DNA of 23,501 nucleotides from Stomatobaculum sp. (GCA_017449925.1 JAFSYO010000054.1:1-23501); one strand, 5' to 3'. Shown: positions 9,009 through 17,959, counted from the stretch's first letter. Made by a program: numbers and translations. The notes: generated by a model not told the origin, from the sequence alone.

Positions 9009-10328
9009 TCATCCCACCTGCATCGTTCCGTAGATCGCCCGGATAGCATCCTCGTACCGCTCCTCCGGCACACCGATCAGAAGATTCAGTTTTCCTGCTC
9101 CCTGGTTGATGGTGCTGATCTCGATTCCTGCCGCAGTAAGGGCCTGGAGCACCTGAACATTTGCGTCGCTGGATTCCGTTCCCTTTTCTCCTGTCACAGC
9201 GATCATAGAGAGATTCTCCTTCAGTCCGAGATAGTCCGGCTTCAGCTCTTCCCGGATCTCCCGGAACAGATCTTCCCTGCATTCCACAAGAAGATCGCTC
9301 TTGATGACGAGGGTGATGGTGTCGATGCCGGTAAGGCACTGCTCAAAGGGAAGACGGCGCTTCTTCAGGATGTCAAGCATAATAGCGCTGAATCCTGATC
9401 CGTCACTTACCATTACCTTCTCCACCTGGATCACAGACATACCGGTCCTTCCTGCTACGCCGGTGATCGGATTCTTCGCTCTTCCCTTCGGAAGCTTTCT
9501 CACGATCATGGTTCCGGGATCCTCGGGACGGTTAGTGTTCCGGATATTGATGGGGATCCCCATGTCAGAAGCCGGCAGCACCGCGTCCGTATGCAGCACG
9601 GAAGCCCCCATGTAGGAAAGAGTGCGGAGTTCGCGGTAGGTCAGATATTCCACTGTGTTCGGATCTTTTACGATCCTCGGGTCAGCGGCAAGCAGCCCGG
9701 AGACATCTGTCCAGTTTTCATAAAGATCAGCCTGGATGGCACAGGCCGCAAGACTGCCGGTGACATCTGACCCTCCCCGGGAGAAGGTGTGGATGGTCCC
9801 TTCGGAATCCGCTCCGTAAAATCCCGCGATCACCGCTTTTTTCAGCGGTCTGAGGGCTGCTCCCATGGCCCGTCTCGTCATGACCTGGTCAAGCTCCCCG
9901 GATTCTGTAAAACAGACGCACCACGCCGGATCCACGAAAGTAAAACCGAGGTACTCAGCCAGAATACGGGAATTCAGGTACTCCCCGCGGCTCGCCATGA
10001 AATCTTTTTCAGGCTTCTCCTCCAGGTGTTCCCGAAGCATTTCGATCTCCCGGTCCAGGGGAAACTCCATGTTAAGGCCCTGCAGGATCTCCTGGAAACG
10101 GTCCCGGATCTTCTGCAGCAGCTCGTCATAGGGCTGACCTTCATCCGCCCTCTCCCAGCACTCCAGAAGAAGATCCGTCACCTTCCTGTCCTCCGGGAAG
10201 CGTTTTCCCGGCGCGGAAGCGACAAGGATCCTTCTGTCAGGACCCTCCTCCACGATTCTTTTGATCTTCCGGAACTGGTCCGCGTCCGCAAGAGAAGTTC
10301 CGCCGAATTTTGCCACGATTGTTTTCAT
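9009..10328 (-). CDS. lysC: Aspartate kinase
   Basis: This 439-residue monofunctional aspartokinase makes aspartyl phosphate at the entry to lysine, threonine, methionine and diaminopimelate synthesis. The nucleotide-binding motif KFGGTSL is at residues 7-13, and the amino-acid-kinase signature FSRGGSDVTGS appears midway. The C-terminal 140 residues contain two ACT domains: one around IMLDILKKRRLPFEQCL and one around MIAVTGEKGTESSDANVQVLQAL with ISTINQGAGKLNLLIG. These are the usual site of feedback inhibition by lysine or threonine. The start has a GAGGAAG site that overlaps the stop region of the upstream aminotransferase gene, so the two are co-transcribed. No homoserine dehydrogenase domain is attached. 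Confidence 0.95.
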   Translation of the reverse strand: MKTIVAKFGGTSLADADQFRKIKRIVEEGPDRRILVASAPGKRFPEDRKVTDLLLECWERADEGQPYDELLQKIRDRFQEILQGLNMEFPLDREIEMLREHLEEKPEKDFMASRGEYLNSRILAEYLGFTFVDPAWCVCFTESGELDQVMTRRAMGAALRPLKKAVIAGFYGADSEGTIHTFSRGGSDVTGSLAACAIQADLYENWTDVSGLLAADPRIVKDPNTVEYLTYRELRTLSYMGASVLHTDAVLPASDMGIPINIRNTNRPEDPGTMIVRKLPKGRAKNPITGVAGRTGMSVIQVEKVMVSDGSGFSAIMLDILKKRRLPFEQCLTGIDTITLVIKSDLLVECREDLFREIREELKPDYLGLKENLSMIAVTGEKGTESSDANVQVLQALTAAGIEISTINQGAGKLNLLIGVPEERYEDAIRAIYGTMQVG

Positions 10329-10339
10329 TATTTACTTCC

Positions 10340-11548
10340 TCAGATAAATACATATTTTTTAAGACGGTCGAAGGCTTCCTCCACTTTGGAACGCGGGAGG
10401 GCCAGATTGATGCGCAAAGTATGATTCCCGCCGAAAGGACGCCCGTCCTGCCATGCCACGCCTTTTTTCCAGCCGGCCGCCAGCAGTTCCTCCATGGAGA
10501 CGCTCTTCTTCCTGCACCACTCTGCACAGTCCGGGAACAGCATATACGTCCCCTCGGGCAGGAACACTCTGACACCTTCCCACTCGTTCCGGATCCTTTC
10601 TACGGCGTACTGTACATTGCTGCTCAGCACCTGCCGCAGTTCTTCCAGCCATTCCCCGCCTTCTTCGGAATAGGCGCCGATCAGTGCGTGCATTGAAAGA
10701 ACATTCATGCTGTTGTAATGGGAAAGAGAAGCTGCCCTGTCCATCCGGTCCTTAAGTCTCCTGTCCCGGATGATGTGGTAGCTTCCCACCAGACCTGCCA
10801 GGTTGAAAGTCTTGGAGGGAGCATAAAGTGCGACGGTCCTCCGGCACGCTTCTTCGCTCACAGACTGAAGAGGAGTGTGAGGCACCGGAGAATGGGTCAG
10901 GACAAGATCCGACCATATCTCATCGCTTACCACATACACATCGTATTTCCGGCAGAGCGTCATCATCCGCTCCAGTTCATCCTGTGTCCAGACACGGCCC
11001 GTCGGATTCTGGGGTGAACAGAAGATCATGGTGTGGATCTTCTTGTCCCGTAATTTACGCTCCATATCCTCAAGATCCATGCGCCAGACACCGTTATCGT
11101 CCTTTAACAGAGGCGACGGCACGATCCTGTAGCCTGCATTCAGAAGAGAATGGGTAAAACCGATGTAAGCCGGCGTGTGAAGCAGGATCCTGTCGCCTGG
11201 AACACAAAGCGCTCCCAGCGCGCTCATCAGACCTCCCAGGACGCCGTTCTCATAACCAATGTGCTCCCTCGACAGTCCTTTGACGCCGTTCCGTTTTTCC
11301 TGCCAGTTCACGATGGAACCGTAGTATTCCTCCGACGGCGTGAAATAACCAAAAGCCGGGTGCGAGATCCTGTCTCTTAGATGATCCAGGATGACAGGCG
11401 GAACAGGAAAATTCATATCAGCCACCCACATAGGGATCACCGACCATCCCTCCTCCGGCAGCCCGGGGAATCCTGGTTCTCCAAGGGCATCCACCGCCAG
11501 GGCATCCCGTCCTTTTCTTTCCAGAATCGTGGTAAAATCATACTTCAT
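10340..11548 (-). CDS. patB: PatB/MalY-type PLP aminotransferase or C-S lyase
   Basis: This 402-residue fold-type I PLP enzyme is of the MalY/PatB group (class I/II aminotransferase family), whose members usually cleave cystathionine or cysteine conjugates. Visible marks are the N-terminal VIPMWVADMNFPVP, typical of the group, and GYFTPSEEY. CSPQNPTGRVWT and VVSDEIWSDLVL hold the PLP-pyridine aspartate, and LYAPSKTFNLAGLVGSY holds the Schiff-base lysine K246. The frame stays open 34 codons upstream. However, that extension is low-complexity and overlaps the PreA-like gene, while the ATG at 11548 has GGGGAGATGAGG before it, so this start is chosen. It lies 7 bp after the upstream gene and 11 bp before lysC. 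Cystathionine beta-lyase activity with lysC next door would fit methionine metabolism, but this is inference. Confidence 0.85.
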   Translation of the reverse strand: MKYDFTTILERKGRDALAVDALGEPGFPGLPEEGWSVIPMWVADMNFPVPPVILDHLRDRISHPAFGYFTPSEEYYGSIVNWQEKRNGVKGLSREHIGYENGVLGGLMSALGALCVPGDRILLHTPAYIGFTHSLLNAGYRIVPSPLLKDDNGVWRMDLEDMERKLRDKKIHTMIFCSPQNPTGRVWTQDELERMMTLCRKYDVYVVSDEIWSDLVLTHSPVPHTPLQSVSEEACRRTVALYAPSKTFNLAGLVGSYHIIRDRRLKDRMDRAASLSHYNSMNVLSMHALIGAYSEEGGEWLEELRQVLSSNVQYAVERIRNEWEGVRVFLPEGTYMLFPDCAEWCRKKSVSMEELLAAGWKKGVAWQDGRPFGGNHTLRINLALPRSKVEEAFDRLKKYVFI

Positions 11549-11555
11549 TGCAGCC

Positions 11556-13070
11556 TCATCTCCCCGTATTTGTTTTTTTGCTGATCCTGCGGCCGCCGCC
11601 GCTGATGGCCTTCTGCGGACATACCAGGACGCAGAGATGGCATCCCACACACTTTTTCCCGTCCAGCATCGGCTTCCGGTCCTCTGTCAGGCGGATCGCC
11701 TGATGACCTCCGTCCGCGCAGGAGATCATGCATCTTCCGCAGCGGATGCAGCGTTCCCGGTGGAATATCGGATAGACGACCGTATCCCGTTCCAGGATAT
11801 CCGTGGTCTCGCTGACATTGTCCAGAGCCAGTCCGCGGGCTTCAGAGACGTTGCGGAAACCTTTCTCTGCAAGATACAGGGAAAGCCCCGAGATCAGATC
11901 ATCTATGATCCGGTAGCCGTACTGCATAACTGCTGTCGTGACCTGGACGCTCCCCGCGCCGAGCATGATATATTCCAGCGCGTCGGCCCATGTCTCGATG
12001 CCGCCCATACCGCTGATATGTTTTCCTTTCAGCGCTTCGTTCTGCCCAAGCTCCGCGATGAACCGGAGCGCTATCGGCTTTACGGCATTTCCGCTGTAGC
12101 CGCCTACCGCGGACATTCCGTGGACCGGCGGAGAGGAAATATAAGTGTGCGGATTCACTCCCACAATGCTTTTGATGGTGTTAATGGCGGCGATCCCGTC
12201 TGCGCCGCCCCGCACTGCCGCTTCCGCCGCGGGACTCATCCTGGCCACGTTCGGCGTAAGCTTCGAGAGAACGGGGATCCTGGTCCCGCGTTTCGCTGCG
12301 GCAGTCAGCTGCTCCACCAGCTCCGGCACCTGGCCGATATTAGATCCAAGACCGCCGGCCGCCATGTTGGGGCAGGAAAAATTCAGTTCCACCGCGTCCG
12401 CGCCGTTTTCCTCGCAGAGTCCGGCCAGTTCTTCCCACTCCGCTTCATTCCGTCCCATGATGGAGGCAAGGATGAATTTTGAAGGATACTGCGCCTTCAG
12501 CCGGCGGAAGATCTCCATGTTCTCTTTCACGCTGTGGTCAGAAAGCTGCTCGATGTTCTTGAACCCGATGATGCTGCCGCTGTCACCGGTGATAGCGGAA
12601 AAGCGGGGCGAAGCTTCGTGGATCTCAAAGGCGCAGATCGTCTTGAACGCGGCGCCCGCCCAGCCTGCCTCAAAGGCTCTGGCGCACATGTCATAGGTGC
12701 TGGCCACCACCGAAGAAGAAAGCAGAAAAGGATTCTCCAAGGGGATGCCGCAGAGATCCGTGCGGAGAATATCCGGGCCCGGTTCTGCCGCTTCTTCCAG
12801 CTCCGGCTTCACTTCCTCATGAAGCTTCCTGACCAGCTTGCGGACAGGGACTTCCCGGGGGCGGACGCAGGCCGCTTCACAGGGCGCTTCGCAATTCAGG
12901 CAGAGATCTTCTTCCGGAAGACGCGCGGCGGCAGTTTTTTCGTTTTCGAACCAGATGCTTCTGAGCAGTTCTCCCGGAGAAAGCTTTCCGCAGGCTTTGC
13001 TGCATGGAGCGTCATAACACAGAACACATTTCAGCATATCGGAACGAAGCAGTTTTTTCTCAAAGCCCAT
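11556..13070 (-). CDS. preA: PreA-like dihydropyrimidine dehydrogenase with extra N-terminal Fe-S domain
   Basis: This 504-residue flavin/Fe-S oxidoreductase has three parts. Residues 12-70 carry two cysteine sets, C15-x2-C18-x4-C23-x3-C27 and C57-x2-C60-x3-C64-x3-C68, like the N-terminal Fe-S domain of PreT, GltD and mammalian DPYD. Residues about 105-420 form a dihydroorotate-dehydrogenase-like FMN barrel with LNFSCPNM, KLTPNVA, GADGIAAINTI and GYSGNAVKPIALRFI, matching PreA. The C-terminus has two ferredoxin clusters, CIRCGRCMISC and CVGCHLCVLVCP. PreA normally works with PreT to reduce uracil or thymine; no preT is seen here. The position of the mammalian catalytic Cys is Ile in my alignment by eye (GSNIGQ), as E. 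coli PreA also seems to lack that Cys. The ATG at 13070 has an AAAGGA site; an ATG at 13109 (TGATG overlap with the permease) is less likely. Pyrimidine reduction is inferred. Confidence 0.82.
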   Translation of the reverse strand: MGFEKKLLRSDMLKCVLCYDAPCSKACGKLSPGELLRSIWFENEKTAAARLPEEDLCLNCEAPCEAACVRPREVPVRKLVRKLHEEVKPELEEAAEPGPDILRTDLCGIPLENPFLLSSSVVASTYDMCARAFEAGWAGAAFKTICAFEIHEASPRFSAITGDSGSIIGFKNIEQLSDHSVKENMEIFRRLKAQYPSKFILASIMGRNEAEWEELAGLCEENGADAVELNFSCPNMAAGGLGSNIGQVPELVEQLTAAAKRGTRIPVLSKLTPNVARMSPAAEAAVRGGADGIAAINTIKSIVGVNPHTYISSPPVHGMSAVGGYSGNAVKPIALRFIAELGQNEALKGKHISGMGGIETWADALEYIMLGAGSVQVTTAVMQYGYRIIDDLISGLSLYLAEKGFRNVSEARGLALDNVSETTDILERDTVVYPIFHRERCIRCGRCMISCADGGHQAIRLTEDRKPMLDGKKCVGCHLCVLVCPQKAISGGGRRISKKTNTGR

Positions 13071-13108
13071 ATCAATTGTCCTTTCTTTAAGCTGCAGCCG
13101 CCGGGACA

Positions 13109-14050
13109 TCAGCGCCGGCTTTTATCGTAGGGAATACCTTCCACCTTCGGGGCGCGGGAATTCTTTGAGAACAGCGCCAGGACCGTAAGGCAGACAATAT
13201 AGGGAAGCATGTTGTAGAAGCTTCCGGACAGACGCAGGGCTGCCAGAAAGTCAAAGCCGGAATAGACATTTGACAGCGCCCGGAACAATCCGAACAGCAG
13301 GGCTGCCAGGGCAATGGGCACAGGTTTCCACTGTCCGAAGATCATCACCGCCAGAGCCAGAAAACCGAAACCTGCGACTCCATTCTCAAATTTCCATTCA
13401 CTGACGCCGGCCGTGATATATACGATCCCTCCCAGACCTCCGAGGAAGCCTGAGATCAGGACCCCGGCATAGCGCATCTTTTGTACATTGATTCCGACGG
13501 AATCCGCCGCCTGGGGATGTTCGCCGCAGGCCATCAGACGCAGGCCGAACCTGGTCTTGTAGAGGACGATGTGAGCAGCAGCCAGAAGAAGAACGGCGAT
13601 GACCATGAACCAGCTCACTTCGAACTGCCCCGCCTTCAGGAGAACGAAAGCTTTTTTCTGCTGTATATACTGGATCGAAGAAGACACGTTGTGAGGATCC
13701 TCAGCGACATTCACTGCCTTGACGAAGACCGTCGCCGCAGCGGTCCCGAGCATGTTCATCGCGGTTCCCACCAGAGTCTGGTCTGCGTTGAAGCGGATGG
13801 CCGCCACTGCCAGAAGCAGGGAATAAAGCATTCCGAAAATGACGCTGGCGAGGATCACTCCCAGAAGCATGGCCAGAGAGGGCAGATCAGGAAAGAACTT
13901 CATCACCAAGGCGCCGCCCAGAGCGCCCATGACCATGATTCCCTCAAGGCCCAGATTGATGACGCCGCCGTGTTCGGAATAACAGCCTCCCAGGGCTACC
14001 AGAAGAAGCACAGACGCATAGATCAATGTATATTGGGTCAGTAATGACAT
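13109..14050 (-). CDS. Nucleoside ABC transporter permease (second permease)
   Basis: This 313-residue integral membrane protein belongs to the BPD_transp_2 family, as in the NupQ/YufQ-type nucleoside permeases paired with BMP lipoproteins. It contains about eight hydrophobic segments. The characteristic early motif GGVINLGLEGIMVMGALGG is the coupling region following the first helix, and GLRLMACGEHPQAADSVGIN is the conserved cytoplasmic loop that contacts the ATPase. The length is typical for the shorter of the two permeases. The ATG overlaps the stop of the upstream permease by one base (TAATG), so its translation is normally coupled to complete reading of that gene. The in-frame stop in the upstream gene might therefore lower its expression. 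Confidence 0.92.
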   Translation of the reverse strand: MSLLTQYTLIYASVLLLVALGGCYSEHGGVINLGLEGIMVMGALGGALVMKFFPDLPSLAMLLGVILASVIFGMLYSLLLAVAAIRFNADQTLVGTAMNMLGTAAATVFVKAVNVAEDPHNVSSSIQYIQQKKAFVLLKAGQFEVSWFMVIAVLLLAAAHIVLYKTRFGLRLMACGEHPQAADSVGINVQKMRYAGVLISGFLGGLGGIVYITAGVSEWKFENGVAGFGFLALAVMIFGQWKPVPIALAALLFGLFRALSNVYSGFDFLAALRLSGSFYNMLPYIVCLTVLALFSKNSRAPKVEGIPYDKSRR

Positions 14051-15159
14051 TACTTCTTCCCTCCCTTCCTTTTGGCTGCCTGTTTCTTCATACAGAGCTT
14101 AAGGAACAGGACAAAGCTGCAGAAATAGATAATGATCGCCGAAATGAGATCAGAAATCTGGGAAGCGTAGAGCATCTTGTCCACGTATGCTCCGCCGCTG
14201 GTGATATGCTGGATAAAATATGCGGAAAAAACGCCTCCGATGGGATGCAGTCCGCCGAGGAACGCCGCGGCGATCCCGTTGAAGCCCATGGCCGGTACTG
14301 ATGTCTGGGCGCAGGACCACTGTTCGATCCCGCTGAGTTACAGGAACGACGCTCCAAGGCCCGATAGACATCCGGAAATGACCATCGTGAGGATCATATT
14401 CTGCTTTTCTTTCATCCCGGCATATTTCGCCGCGTCTTTATTCAGACCCGTGGCGCGCAGTTCATACCCGAGCCTGGTCTTTTCCATCACCACCCACACC
14501 AGTACAGCTGCAATGACAGAAAGCGGAATAGCGATAGTCACATACTTATTGCCGGAGAATAGTTTCTCCAGACCGAAGCCCGGAAGAAGCGCCTCCGGAT
14601 TACCTGTACGCAGGGCCTTCGTGTAAGTGGAGCTTGCCTCTTTCACGCTGGAAAGAAGGAGGTTAATGCTGTACAGGCTGATCCAGTTCAGCATGATGCC
14701 GGCGATCACTTCATTCACATTCAGAAAAGCCTTCAGGGCGCCGGCGATCCCTCCCAGCACACCGCCGCCCAGCATCGCAGCGGCAACACAGATATACCAT
14801 GGCATCCGGAATGCAAGAGCAAGAAACAGTGAAAGTCCCGCGCCCACGGCGTACTGTCCGGAAGCGCCGATGTTGAAGAGCCCGACTTTATAGGAGAACA
14901 GAATGGACAGCGTGCACATAAGAAGAGGGGCGCTCTTCGCCAGAGTGCTGCCGAAGTACTCCAGGGCTACTGCAGGTTTCGGAAAGAACAGGAAATTTTT
15001 CAGGATCGAGGACATAGCCTTGCCCGCCCCTGCCGGATTGATGAACAAAAGTACCAGGTACCCGGCAATAAGCCCGAGGATAATACAGATCAGAGATGCA
15101 AGCACAGACTGAACGCCGTCCCGCTCCAGGAAGGGTTCTGTTCTGTCGTTTGTGTTCAT
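14050..15159 (-). pseudogene. Nucleoside ABC transporter permease (first permease) interrupted by TAA
   Basis: The reading frame of 369 codons encodes a BPD_transp_2 permease of the YufP/NupP kind: a long N-terminal helix, FSYKVGLFNIGASGQYAVGAG, NEVIAGIMLNWI and the cytoplasmic loop GYELRATGLNKDAAKYAGM. Codon 274 (14338-14340) is TAA. Directly after it the same frame continues as LSGIEQWSCAQTSVPAMGFNGIAAAFLGG, a normal family continuation, to the proper end at 14050. No base is inserted or lost. From memory of relatives the codon should be Tyr (FLYLSGIEQ), so one substitution (TAC or TAT to TAA) explains it. The truncated product would lack about 95 residues, including the last membrane helices. 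The start has an AGGAGGTGAAGGC site and overlaps the ATPase gene by 4 bp. It could be a true recent mutation or a sequence error; all neighbours are intact. Confidence 0.85.
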
Positions 15160-16691
15160 GCCTTCACCTCCTGTCTTCTGGAACCGGTCATGTAAAGGCC
15201 GAGTTCCTCCATGGTGACTTTCTCAGGATCAAATTCTCCAACGATCTCCCCTTCATGGATCACCAGAATGCGGTCCGGGACGTCCATGACTTCATCCAGC
15301 TCCAGACTCACCAGAAGGACTGCTTTTCCAAGATCCCTCTGTTCCACCAGTTCCTTGTGGATCATTTCGATGGCGCCGATATCCACACCGCGGGTCGGCT
15401 GCACTGCGATCAGAAGCTTAGGATCTTTGTCGATCTCCCGGGCGATCACCGCCTTCTGCTGGTTGCCGCCGGACATGGATCTGGCGATGGTCACGGGTCC
15501 CTGGCCGGAACGGACATCATATGCTTCGATGAGTTTCGAAGCGTACTCCCTGATCTCCTTCCGCTTCAACATGCCCATGGAGCCGGTAAATTCCGGTTCA
15601 AAGTAGCGCTGCAGGACCAGATTGTCCTCGAGGGAATAATCCAGGACCAGGCCATGTTTATGCCGGTCCTCCGGAATATGGCTCATGCCGTTTACTGAAC
15701 GTTCACGGATGCTTTTCCTGCTGATATCCACCCCGTCAAGGAAAATGCTGCCGCCGCTCAGGGGAAGAAGTCCGGTCAGTCCGTAGACCAGCTCCGTCTG
15801 TCCATTTCCGTCTATACCGGCAAGGCAGACGATCTCTCCGGACTTCACAGAAAAGGATACCTTGCGGACCGCGTCCTTTTTTCCGTGTCCGCCCGGAACA
15901 GACATCTCTTTTACCTCCAGAATGGTCTTCCCGGGTTCAGAAGGTTTTTTGTCCACCTTGAAGTTTACGTCCCTGCCCACCATCATGGAGGACAGCTCTT
16001 CCAGCGTAGTGCGGGAGGTCTCTACAGTTCCTACGTATTTTCCCTTTCTGAGCACCGTACAACGGTCCGACACCTCCATGATCTCATTCAGCTTGTGGGA
16101 AATAAACAGAATGCTTTTCCCCTCCCGGACCAGAGACTTCATGATCTGCATCAGTTCCCCGATCTCCTGTACCGTCAGCACAGCGGTGGGCTCGTCGAAG
16201 ATCAGGATATCGTTGTCCCGGTAAAGCATCTTCAGGATCTCGGTCCTCTGCTGCATGCCGACGGTGATGTTCTCCACCAGGGCATCCGGATCCACCTTAA
16301 GATGATACCGTTCCGAAAGCTCAAGGATCTTTTTCCGGGCTTCCTCCTTCCGGAGAAAGCCGTTTTTCTGAGGCTCGGCACCGAGGATGATGTTGTCCAG
16401 CACTGAAAAGCATTCCACCAGCTTGAAATGCTGGTGCACCATTCCGATCCCCAGGGCGTTGGCGTCATTAGGATCCTTGATCTCAGCTTTTTTTCCGTTG
16501 ATCCTTATCTCTCCTTCTTCCGGCTCATAAAGTCCGAACAGGACGCTCATAAGAGTGGATTTCCCGGCGCCGTTTTCTCCTAGAAGCGCGTGGATCTCAC
16601 CCTTCTTCAGCTGAAGGGTGATGTCATCGTTCGCAATGATGCCGGGAAAACGTTTCGTGATGTGAAGCATCTCTACCGCATATTCTTCCAT
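15156..16691 (-). CDS. Nucleoside ABC transporter ATP-binding protein (two ABC domains)
   Basis: This 511-residue tandem ATPase powers BMP/PnrA-type nucleoside importers (NupO/YufO and RbsA-like layout). The first domain has Walker A GENGAGKST, Q-loop HQHFKL, signature VGMQQR and Walker B ILIFDEPTAVLT. The second is degenerate in Walker A (GIDGNGQTE) but keeps MSGGNQQK and has LLIAVQPTRGVD where Walker B would be. This asymmetry is normal for the family, in which only one site hydrolyses ATP well. The gene starts 20 bp after the lipoprotein gene with an AGGAGGAAAG site and overlaps the first permease by ATGA. The frame is complete, so the importer's energy unit is intact even though one permease gene is interrupted. 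Confidence 0.94.
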   Translation of the reverse strand: MEEYAVEMLHITKRFPGIIANDDITLQLKKGEIHALLGENGAGKSTLMSVLFGLYEPEEGEIRINGKKAEIKDPNDANALGIGMVHQHFKLVECFSVLDNIILGAEPQKNGFLRKEEARKKILELSERYHLKVDPDALVENITVGMQQRTEILKMLYRDNDILIFDEPTAVLTVQEIGELMQIMKSLVREGKSILFISHKLNEIMEVSDRCTVLRKGKYVGTVETSRTTLEELSSMMVGRDVNFKVDKKPSEPGKTILEVKEMSVPGGHGKKDAVRKVSFSVKSGEIVCLAGIDGNGQTELVYGLTGLLPLSGGSIFLDGVDISRKSIRERSVNGMSHIPEDRHKHGLVLDYSLEDNLVLQRYFEPEFTGSMGMLKRKEIREYASKLIEAYDVRSGQGPVTIARSMSGGNQQKAVIAREIDKDPKLLIAVQPTRGVDIGAIEMIHKELVEQRDLGKAVLLVSLELDEVMDVPDRILVIHEGEIVGEFDPEKVTMEELGLYMTGSRRQEVKA

Positions 16692-16711
16692 GACGATCTT
16701 TCCTCCTGCCC

Positions 16712-17896
16712 TTACTTGATAGTGCCTTCGCGCACATTCAGCTGATAATCCACCTCCGGTATATGATCCAGATCATCGCTGATCTTGATCTCACCTTCAT
16801 AGATCCTGTTTAACAGATTGTAATACTCTTCCACGGAAAAGCCCTCGTTCCACTGGGTGCTCTCTCCCGGCAGTCCCACATAATTCAGGGAGTCATCTGT
16901 GCCGGAGACCAGTCCCAGGCTTTCGATCTTACCCACATGCTGTTCCCAGGTGCCGTCGATGATGATAGAATCAAGCATCGCAAACACTGTGGCCCCCAGA
17001 TTTTTCATCGCCGAGGTAACGGTCATCTTTTCGCCGTAGGCATCGATGATCGGCGCCTGGTCGCTGTCAACGCCGATCACCTTTCCGCCGGTCTTCGCGG
17101 CTGCTTCCGCAGCGGAGGTGAAGATCGCACCGCCGCAGGCAAAGACGATCTCCGTCCCCTTGGAATACCAGGTGTCCATAGCCGCAGTGATTTCCGTGGA
17201 ACCATAGAACTGTCCGCCGTAGGCGTACTGGACCGACACTTCATCTGTTACGTCTAGTTCTTTTGCAGCCTCGTTTATCCCCTGCAGAAACCCGTATCCA
17301 TAGCGCATCACACCGGGCACCGCCATGCCGCCGAGAAATCCCAGTTTCCGGTAGCCCATTTTGACAGCGGCGTATCCTGCCAGATAACCCGGGATCTGCT
17401 CCTGGTAAATAGCGCAGTAAGTATTCTCCGTATTGTAATAATCCGACACATTGTAGGCGCCCGGATCCGCATAGTACGCGTCTCCCACAGCCGATGCGAT
17501 AATATCCCCGCCGGACAGGTCAAGAGAAATAAATTTGATCTCCGGATACTTGTGCGTCACCTCCACCAGGGTCCGGGCAAAGATATAACCCGGCATCACG
17601 ATGATGTTGTAGCCCTCGGCCACCGCCACGTCCACCATAGCGACTCTGGCATAATCAGTATCGCCCTCCGGTTTCTTGTAGGTGAAGGGTATCTTGTGCT
17701 CTGTGCACCACTCCCTGCAAGCCTCATAGGTCATCTGGTTAAAGGACTGATCTGTGATGTCCGCGGCATCTGTGATCATAGCGACTTTGTACTCACCATT
17801 ATAGTCCTCCTGGCCGGAGGAAGCTCCGCAGGCAGCTGCCAGAAGCATCAGCAGCAGTCCAAGAAGAAACAAAACGGTCTTCCGTCTCACATCCAT
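16712..17896 (-). CDS. BMP/PnrA-family nucleoside-binding lipoprotein
   Basis: This 394-residue periplasmic-binding-type lipoprotein delivers nucleosides to the transporter encoded downstream. The ATG at 17896 is preferred because GGGAGATAGAT lies just before it; an ATG nine codons upstream lacks a site. A signal peptide (MDVRRKTVLFLLGLLLMLLA) ends in a lipobox-like AAAC with C23 as the lipidated residue; the -3 position is Ala, not the usual Leu. The mature part begins YKVAMITDAADITDQSFNQM, the classic BMP/Med opening that binds the ligand base. GIDGN-type sugar-binding motifs are absent; instead there are FLGGMAVPGVMRYGYGFLQG and VIGVDSDQ, as in PnrA. It is the first gene of the operon. The precise ligand (purine or pyrimidine nucleoside) cannot be told, though the PreA-like gene favours pyrimidines. 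Confidence 0.9.
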   Translation of the reverse strand: MDVRRKTVLFLLGLLLMLLAAACGASSGQEDYNGEYKVAMITDAADITDQSFNQMTYEACREWCTEHKIPFTYKKPEGDTDYARVAMVDVAVAEGYNIIVMPGYIFARTLVEVTHKYPEIKFISLDLSGGDIIASAVGDAYYADPGAYNVSDYYNTENTYCAIYQEQIPGYLAGYAAVKMGYRKLGFLGGMAVPGVMRYGYGFLQGINEAAKELDVTDEVSVQYAYGGQFYGSTEITAAMDTWYSKGTEIVFACGGAIFTSAAEAAAKTGGKVIGVDSDQAPIIDAYGEKMTVTSAMKNLGATVFAMLDSIIIDGTWEQHVGKIESLGLVSGTDDSLNYVGLPGESTQWNEGFSVEEYYNLLNRIYEGEIKISDDLDHIPEVDYQLNVREGTIK

Positions 17897-17943
17897 ATCT
17901 ATCTCCCTCTCCTTCCGTTTCATAACTTAGACGCCTATTTTTC

Positions 17944-17952
17944 AGTATATCA
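17944..17952 (-). promoter_or_regulatory. Putative extended -10 promoter of the nucleoside-transport operon
   Basis: TGATATACT on the minus strand is an extended -10 element (TGA at 17950-17952, TATACT at 17944-17949), about 47 bases before the lipoprotein ATG. No good -35 is seen at 17 bp. It lies immediately after the T-run of the preceding terminator. The short leader leaves no room for a riboswitch. Confidence 0.5.
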
Positions 17953-17959
17953 TTTATTC

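Noticed and set aside
11549..11650. 34-codon N-terminal extension of the PatB-like frame
   Set aside because: It overlaps the end of the PreA-like gene, is low-complexity, and the ATG at 11548 has a good ribosome binding site and the family's normal N-terminus.
17897..17943. Possible riboswitch in front of the nucleoside transporter operon
   Set aside because: The leader after the putative extended -10 is only about 40 bases, too short for an aptamer, and no conserved purine-riboswitch core is visible.
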